The notes beneath the pieces were generated by a model. That model was not told the DNA's origin, did no database searches, and was given only the letters and a program-made list of their open reading frames with translations. Both the position numbers and the translations under genes were made by a program. Positions 59,177 through 64,000 of a stretch of DNA of 64,000 nt are shown here, in pieces (the first letter of the stretch is position 1; the number at the start of each line of letters is the position of its first letter). The DNA is from Sphaerisporangium sp. Lineage in GTDB: Bacteria; Actinomycetota; Actinomycetes; Streptosporangiales; Streptosporangiaceae. The DNA is taken from NCBI GenBank assembly GCA_025964675.1, contig JAOPYI010000192.1, positions 1-64,000 of the forward strand. Reading direction: 5' to 3'.

Positions 59177-61333
59177 GTGTCGGCGCAGGAAAGACGGCTC
59201 TCGGCGATCGGGGAGGCCGCGGCAGGGGTCCTCCGCCACACCGATTACCACCTCGTCAGAGCGGAGGACGTCGCGGCGGCCGTGCGGCTCTCCAGGGAGG
59301 GCCAGAGCGGGCGGCGAAGCGCGGTCTGGCTCTACAACGAGGTCAAGAGCCGCAGGGTCCTGGTCGCCCTCGCGCTGCACCACGCCTTCGTCGAGTTCGC
59401 GGAGCGGAGCGGCCCTCCGGAGGAGCCGGCGGCCCCGGGCAGCCTCGTCGAGGCGCGCGACCTCGTCACCCAGGCGCTTCTCCTGGTGGCCCGGTTCCAC
59501 CGGGCCGAGGCGTTCCTGACCCAGCAGGTGCAGCTGGGCATCGGTGACATCGCGACGTCGGAGAAACGCCAGTCCGCGCCACAGGGCCCGCCGAGCTGGC
59601 CGGACAGCGCCATGGGCCGGGCCGCCTCAGCCGGGTGGGCGGGCCGCGTCGTCGCCTACGCCGACCACCTCGCCCCCGTGATCTCGGCGGCGGCGCACGC
59701 CGTGTGCCTCCCGCCCCCCGGCTGGGCGCGTGCGTGCGCGGAGAAGCTCTCCGACCTCGCCTTCGACGCGCTGACCGACGACCCGGACGGCCCCGTCGAC
59801 CGCCAGGCGGCCGCTCTGAGCGCGCACTGGTACGAAAGGCACCTCATCCCGCTCGCCGGGACCTGGATCAACGACCTGGACGTGGCGGAGCGGGCACGCG
59901 ACGTGGTGCGGCGGTCCGGTGCCGGCACGCGGGCCGAGGCCGACGCCCAGGCCGGCGTGCTCGGGTCGCTCCTCGACACCGGCGTCCTGCTGGAGCGGGC
60001 CGCCCGCGAGGCCGGGGAGCTCTTACGCCTGCTCTCGCTCCCGGACGGCACCGAGACCGATCCGCGCTCCATATGCGACGTGCAGAGCCGCAGAGGGCTG
60101 GCGCTGCTGAGGTACGGCGACCTGGAAGCCGCCCGCACCGGCTTCGAGGCCGCCCTCGAGATCGCCGAGAACGACGTCAAGCTCCACGACCCGGACGACG
60201 CGGCGTCGTACGCCGCGCGGGCGCGCCACAACCTCGGAGAGGTGCTGGTGGAGGCCGGCCGCCCGGTCGAGGGCGAGCGGCTCGTCAAGGAGGCCAGGTC
60301 GGCGCGTGAAGGCGGCGCGGGCAAGGCGGCGGGCGTCTCGCCCGCGTGGCGGCGCTTCACCTTGACCGCCCAGGCCGAGGCCCGCTCGGCCGTCCGCACC
60401 GGCAAGGTGGTGGACGGCGTGCGCCTCGCAGAGGAGGTCGTGGCCGACCGGCAGCACCGCCTCGGCGACCCAGGCGACATCAACGTCGTGGCCGCGCGCG
60501 TGTCCCTCGGCGAGGCCCTGCTGGAGGCCGGCCAGCCCATCGAGGCACGTCACCTGCTCCAGGAAGCCGGGCGGCAGCGCGCGGACCTCCTCCAGCCGAC
60601 CGCCTACTGGCCCAACCACGACACGGTGCGGATGGCCCAGGTCGAGCTGGTGCTGGGCGACCCGAGCGCCGTCCTGCGGCTGCTCGAGCGGACGCCGGTG
60701 CTGGACGACTGGTTCGCCGGGCGCGTCTCGTTGCGCCTGTGGGCGGAGGCCCGTGTCGCACACGCGGCGGCGATGGCCCTCTCAGGCGACGCCGCCATGG
60801 CGCTGAGCGCGCTGCAGGAGCTCGCGGACCTGCTCGCGGCGGCGCCCGCCGACGGCCTCGTGCTGTCGGTGCGGCGCGCGCTCGCCGAGGTCCAGCTCCG
60901 AAGCTCCGACCCCGTCTCGGCGGCCGCCACCCTGAAGGCGGTCCAGGCCGCCGAGACCGGCCCCGGCGACCCGCCGGGACGGGCGCGGACGCTGCTGCTG
61001 GCCGCACGGGTCGCGGACGCGCGCGGCGACGACGAGGCCGCCGGACGCCACCGCGCCGCCCTGGCCGGCCTGACCGCGAGCGGGCTCGACGCCCGGCACC
61101 CACTGCTGCTCGAAGGGTGCTATGACGAGGCCGCCCGCCGGTTCGAGACGGGCCGGTTCGACGGGCTGGACGACCTGCTCGCCCCCTTGCTGGACCGCGA
61201 GCCCCTGCCTCACGGCCGCCCGGCCCTCGGGGACGGGCATCCGCTGCTCCTCGACGCCGTCGCCCTGGCCGACCGCAGCGGTGCCGTCCACCGCCCCCGC
61301 GCACCTCGCCAGGTCCTCTGGGAGGACGCCTGA
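59177..61333 (+). CDS. Large helical protein with TetR-like N-terminus and TPR-like repeats
   Basis: 718 aa, GTG start with GGAGGT 8 bases upstream. Residues about 8-80 resemble a TetR DNA-binding domain: IGEAAAGVLRH, then RAEDVAAAVRLS, GRRSAVWLYNEVKSRRVL and LHHAFVEFAE. Residues about 280-690 are a series of paired helices of TPR type (RRGLALLRYGDLEAARTGFE, YAARARHNLGEVLVEAGRP, VSLGEALLEAGQPIEA). No kinase, nuclease or membrane segment is seen. Codon 283 is TTA, rare in this DNA. Function unknown; a transcription regulator with a TPR sensor half is one possibility. Confidence 0.78.
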   Translation: MSAQERRLSAIGEAAAGVLRHTDYHLVRAEDVAAAVRLSREGQSGRRSAVWLYNEVKSRRVLVALALHHAFVEFAERSGPPEEPAAPGSLVEARDLVTQALLLVARFHRAEAFLTQQVQLGIGDIATSEKRQSAPQGPPSWPDSAMGRAASAGWAGRVVAYADHLAPVISAAAHAVCLPPPGWARACAEKLSDLAFDALTDDPDGPVDRQAAALSAHWYERHLIPLAGTWINDLDVAERARDVVRRSGAGTRAEADAQAGVLGSLLDTGVLLERAAREAGELLRLLSLPDGTETDPRSICDVQSRRGLALLRYGDLEAARTGFEAALEIAENDVKLHDPDDAASYAARARHNLGEVLVEAGRPVEGERLVKEARSAREGGAGKAAGVSPAWRRFTLTAQAEARSAVRTGKVVDGVRLAEEVVADRQHRLGDPGDINVVAARVSLGEALLEAGQPIEARHLLQEAGRQRADLLQPTAYWPNHDTVRMAQVELVLGDPSAVLRLLERTPVLDDWFAGRVSLRLWAEARVAHAAAMALSGDAAMALSALQELADLLAAAPADGLVLSVRRALAEVQLRSSDPVSAAATLKAVQAAETGPGDPPGRARTLLLAARVADARGDDEAAGRHRAALAGLTASGLDARHPLLLEGCYDEAARRFETGRFDGLDDLLAPLLDREPLPHGRPALGDGHPLLLDAVALADRSGAVHRPRAPRQVLWEDA

Positions 61334-61349
61334 CCCTGGCGGGCGGGGC

Positions 61350-62234
61350 TCACAGCGAAGGGCGGCCCGCGGGGCCGAAGGGCCGGTCGCCGCGCAGGGT
61401 GATGCGGTGCATCACACGGTGCGCCGACCCGTAGTCCCGGTTGGCGTAGTGGGCCGTGCTCCGGTTGTCCCACATGGCGACGTCACCGGCCCGCCACCTG
61501 TGGCGCACGATGTGCTCGGGTTTGGTCAGGTGGGCGTAGAGCAGGTCGAGGATGGCACGGCTCTCGGCGTCGGACACCCCGGTGATGTGGGAGGTGAACC
61601 CCGGGTTCACGAAGATCCCCTTGCGCCCGGTCTCCGGGTGCACGCGGATGACGGGATGCTCCACCGGGTCGAGCCGGGTGACGGTCTCGCCCTCCCAGAC
61701 ATTGCCCTTGCCGCCTCGGCGCTGGGCCAGGTAGTAGCCGAACTCACGGTTGCCGTCGTGCACCGCGGTGAGCCGGTCCACCATGTCCCGCACGGGCGCG
61801 GACAGGGAGTCGTACGCGAGCTGGCTGTCGGCCCAGCTGGTGTCCCCACCCGAGATCGGCAGGCTCACGGCGCGAAGGATCGAGCCCATCGGCGGGCGGG
61901 GCATGAACGTGACGTCGGTGTGCCACACGTCGGCGAAGCCGTTGTCGGCGCTGTCGATGGCGTAGATCTCCGGGTGCGCGGCGTCCACGCCTCCGACGAC
62001 GGGGTGGGACGCGGTCAGCTCGCCGAGGCGCCGCCCGAGCGTCACCTGGCCGTCCTCGTCGAGGTTCTGCCCCCGGAAGAACAGCACCTTGCGGTCGACG
62101 AGCGCGGCACGGACCGCGGCCAGCTCCGCGCCGTTCGCGGCCGCCAGGTCCAGCCCGACGATCTCCGCGCCGAAGGCCGGGCCCAGCGGGTCGAGCGTCA
62201 GGCCGGTGATCGCGTGTTCGGACGTGTAGGTCAT
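61350..62234 (-). CDS. tauD: Taurine/alpha-ketoglutarate dioxygenase TauD
   Basis: 294 aa from the ATG at 62234, with GGAGGA upstream. The iron site is HTD (H105, D107) with the distal His in STAHYANRDY (H262), and the 2-oxoglutarate Arg in HRVMHRITL. Substrate-side segments DRKVLFFRGQ and VNPGFTSHI match TauD/AtsK proteins. It releases sulfite from taurine or another alkylsulfonate or sulfate ester. It follows tauB by 44 bases in one operon. Confidence 0.93.
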   Translation of the reverse strand: MTYTSEHAITGLTLDPLGPAFGAEIVGLDLAAANGAELAAVRAALVDRKVLFFRGQNLDEDGQVTLGRRLGELTASHPVVGGVDAAHPEIYAIDSADNGFADVWHTDVTFMPRPPMGSILRAVSLPISGGDTSWADSQLAYDSLSAPVRDMVDRLTAVHDGNREFGYYLAQRRGGKGNVWEGETVTRLDPVEHPVIRVHPETGRKGIFVNPGFTSHITGVSDAESRAILDLLYAHLTKPEHIVRHRWRAGDVAMWDNRSTAHYANRDYGSAHRVMHRITLRGDRPFGPAGRPSL

Positions 62235-62278
62235 GTCGGTCCTCCGGTCTCGGCCGATCAGGTGATCGGTGGTCGTGT

Positions 62279-63088
62279 TCAGGCGGCCGCGCGGACGGCG
62301 TGGCCGATCTCGGCTCGCAGGGAGGCGTACTCGGGAAGGGCGCGCAACTCGTCGGGCCCCAGGCCTGTGCGAGGGAGGCCGAGGTCGATGTCGAGCGCGA
62401 CCCGCCCGGGGCGCCGGGTCAGCACGACCACGCGGCTGCCGAGGAACACAGCCTCCTCGACGCTGTGGGTGACGAACACCGACGTGCGCCCGGTCTCCGC
62501 GCTCACCTGGCGCAGGTCCTCCTGCAGCCGCTCGCGGGTGAGAGCGTCTAGGGCGGCGAACGGCTCGTCGAGCAGCAGCAGCGGATCGTCCCCGGCCAAA
62601 GCCCTGGCCATGGCCACGCGTTGCTGCTGGCCTCCGGAGATCTGCCAGATCCTGCGATCGGCGACGTCGTGCAGTCCGACCCGTTCCAGCAGCTCGGGGA
62701 CCCTTCGCGGGCGCTGCTGGCGTGGCACCCCGGCGTAGCGCAGGGCCAGCTCGACGTTGCCGCCGACGGTCTTCCATGGGAAGAGACGGGGCTGCTGGAA
62801 GACGACCCCTGCGCCCTTGCCCGGGACCGGTTCCACTCCGCCGATGCGCACGGATCCGGACGTGGGCCGCTCGAAACCGGCGATGAGGCGCAGCAGGGTG
62901 CTCTTGCCGCATCCCGACGCCCCTACGAGCACCAGGAACGCGCCCTCGGGGACGGTCAGGGAAACCGGTCCGAGGGCGGTGACGGCGCCGGGGCCCCGGC
63001 CGTAGACGTGTTCCACCTCGCGCACGTCCACGGCGGCGGGCACCTCCGGCGCCCGGGTCGAGGAGTCCGCGATGTCAGGAGAGGGCAC
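62279..63088 (-). CDS. tauB: Sulfonate ABC transporter ATP-binding protein (TauB/SsuB)
   Basis: 269 aa from a GTG at 63088 that overlaps the tauA stop by 14 bases. Motifs are Walker [11 protein letters not shown]-loop [13 protein letters not shown], signature ISGGQQQRV, Walker [15 protein letters not shown] and switch VTHSVEEA. The FPW and ALDALTR residues are typical of nitrate/sulfonate/taurine ATPases. No permease (tauC) gene lies between it and tauA or after it. Confidence 0.93.
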   Translation of the reverse strand: MPSPDIADSSTRAPEVPAAVDVREVEHVYGRGPGAVTALGPVSLTVPEGAFLVLVGASGCGKSTLLRLIAGFERPTSGSVRIGGVEPVPGKGAGVVFQQPRLFPWKTVGGNVELALRYAGVPRQQRPRRVPELLERVGLHDVADRRIWQISGGQQQRVAMARALAGDDPLLLLDEPFAALDALTRERLQEDLRQVSAETGRTSVFVTHSVEEAVFLGSRVVVLTRRPGRVALDIDLGLPRTGLGPDELRALPEYASLRAEIGHAVRAAA

Positions 63089-64000
63089 TGGGAAGCCCCT
63101 TGTTGTAGATGGCCTTCCGCACGGTCGCGAGGTCGGGCACCGCGTCGATCTTCTGCTGTCTCTTGAGGAACTCGGCGGCGCTGACGAGGTTCTGAGCGAG
63201 CCCGCCCACCTTGCCGGGCGTGCCGAGCCACTCCGGCCCGGCCAGGGCGGCGGGCGGGAGGAACACGCCTTGGCTCAGCTGGTTCCCCGCGTCCGCCGGG
63301 CTGATGTTGAGCTCCGCGCCCACGGCGGTCGCCGCGGCGTCCCGGTCGCTCGCGATCAGCGTGAGCGCCTTGGCCTCCACCTTGCGCCAGGCGTCGACGG
63401 CGTCGGGATGCGCGGCGACGAAGGCGGTGGACACCACGCCGAGGTCCAGCGTCGGCTTGCCCGCCGTGGCCAGCTCGCGGCTGGAGATGAGCACCTTGCC
63501 GTTCTTCTTGAGGGTGTCGAGCGCCGGCAGCCACACGTACGCCGCGTCGATGTCGCCGCGCGTCCAGGCCGCCAGGATGTCCTGCGGCTCCAGGTCCACG
63601 ATGGTCAGGTCCGACTCGGGGATCTTGGCCCTGTCCAGGGCCGCGAGCAGGCTGTAGTGCGAGGTGGAGGCGAACGGGCTGGCCACCTTCTTCCCCCGCA
63701 GGTCCGCGATCGACGAGATGCCGCTGCCGTCGCGGGCGACCAGCGCCTCGTTGTCACCGGCCACGTCGAGGACGAACGCCACCTGGTAGGGGATGTTCAG
63801 CGGCGCCGACAGCCCGCGTGCCACCGGGCTCGAGCCGATGGCGGCGATGTCGACGCTCCGCGCGACGAAGGCGGTGTTGATGCTGGCGCCGGAGTCGAAC
63901 TTGGTCCAGGTGATGCGGTAGTCCGGGAGGGCGTCCTCCAGCCAGTGCTTGTTCTTGACGATGAGGTCTCCGCTGGGGAACGCCTGGTAGGCGACGCGGA
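63075..64000 (-). CDS. tauA: Taurine/sulfonate-binding protein TauA, N-terminus outside window
   Basis: The open frame continues to the window edge without a start, so about 308 codons of the C-terminal portion are visible. It has the NMT1/SsuA fold: VAYQAFPSGDLIVKNKHWLE, SVDIAAIGSSPVARGL, IADLRGKKVASPFASTSHY, TIVDLEPQDILAAW and DAAYVWLPALDTL. It binds the sulfonate outside the cell for import. The signal peptide is not visible. Confidence 0.92.
   Translation of the reverse strand, partial: RVAYQAFPSGDLIVKNKHWLEDALPDYRITWTKFDSGASINTAFVARSVDIAAIGSSPVARGLSAPLNIPYQVAFVLDVAGDNEALVARDGSGISSIADLRGKKVASPFASTSHYSLLAALDRAKIPESDLTIVDLEPQDILAAWTRGDIDAAYVWLPALDTLKKNGKVLISSRELATAGKPTLDLGVVSTAFVAAHPDAVDAWRKVEAKALTLIASDRDAAATAVGAELNISPADAGNQLSQGVFLPPAALAGPEWLGTPGKVGGLAQNLVSAAEFLKRQQKIDAVPDLATVRKAIYNKGLPSALS

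Overview
The window is high-GC DNA with dense, strongly GC3-biased genes, frequent GTG starts, 4-bp ATGA/GTGA overlaps and several apparently leaderless genes. The gene content (egtABCD for ergothioneine, IcmF-type isobutyryl-CoA mutase, DUF1206, Ppx/GppA, many TetR and ROK regulators) points to a filamentous actinobacterium such as Streptosporangiales or a Streptomyces-like genus. The exact genus is not readable from the sequence.

Layout. 1-10.5 kb (minus strand): a sugar-utilisation operon reading GH36, two ABC permeases, sugar-binding lipoprotein, PhoD phosphatase, GH27-like protein, GH20, then the start of a secreted protein. It is driven from a recognisable promoter at 10.56-10.59 kb and faces a divergent ROK regulator. 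12.1-18.6 kb: a membrane Ser/Thr kinase, then a tightly overlapping four-gene cluster: coiled-coil protein, Cas4/RecB-like Fe-S nuclease, a 489-aa protein ending in a possible beta-barrel, and an SF1B helicase. The last three look like a Dna2 nuclease-helicase split into separate polypeptides, and this is the best candidate here for an undescribed system. Kinase and cluster are preceded by near-identical 28-bp elements. 18.7-24.5 kb: small membrane proteins, Ppx/GppA, a drug exporter with its divergent TetR, a MOSC protein and two tiny genes. 24.8-28.1 kb: icmF behind a large perfect palindrome. 28.1-31 kb: DUF1206 and molybdate permease/ATPase without a binding protein.

31.4-37.4 kb looks like an accessory stretch: a frameshifted Tn3-family transposase remnant, a SnoaL-like/TetR pair, a decayed alcohol dehydrogenase, an NRAMP Mn importer next to a Mn-dependent oxalate decarboxylase, and a secreted DDRG-repeat protein. 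It ends against a LanC-like cyclase gene (37.5-38.9 kb). 39.3-48.8 kb is a near-complete methionine-salvage cluster (MtnA, nucleoside hydrolase, MtnC, MtnB, MtnK, MtnD) with a dedicated ribose-type ABC transporter. It could import methylthioribose or its nucleoside and return it to the keto acid of methionine.

49-53.6 kb: a desaturase, a Vms1/eRF1-like protein, a formaldehyde-dehydrogenase-type enzyme and a HAD protein. 54.1-58.5 kb: egtABCD without egtE. 59.2-61.3 kb: a protein with a TetR-like N-terminus and TPR-like helices. 61.3-64 kb: tauD, tauB and part of tauA. No tRNA, rRNA, CRISPR array or intact insertion sequence was seen.
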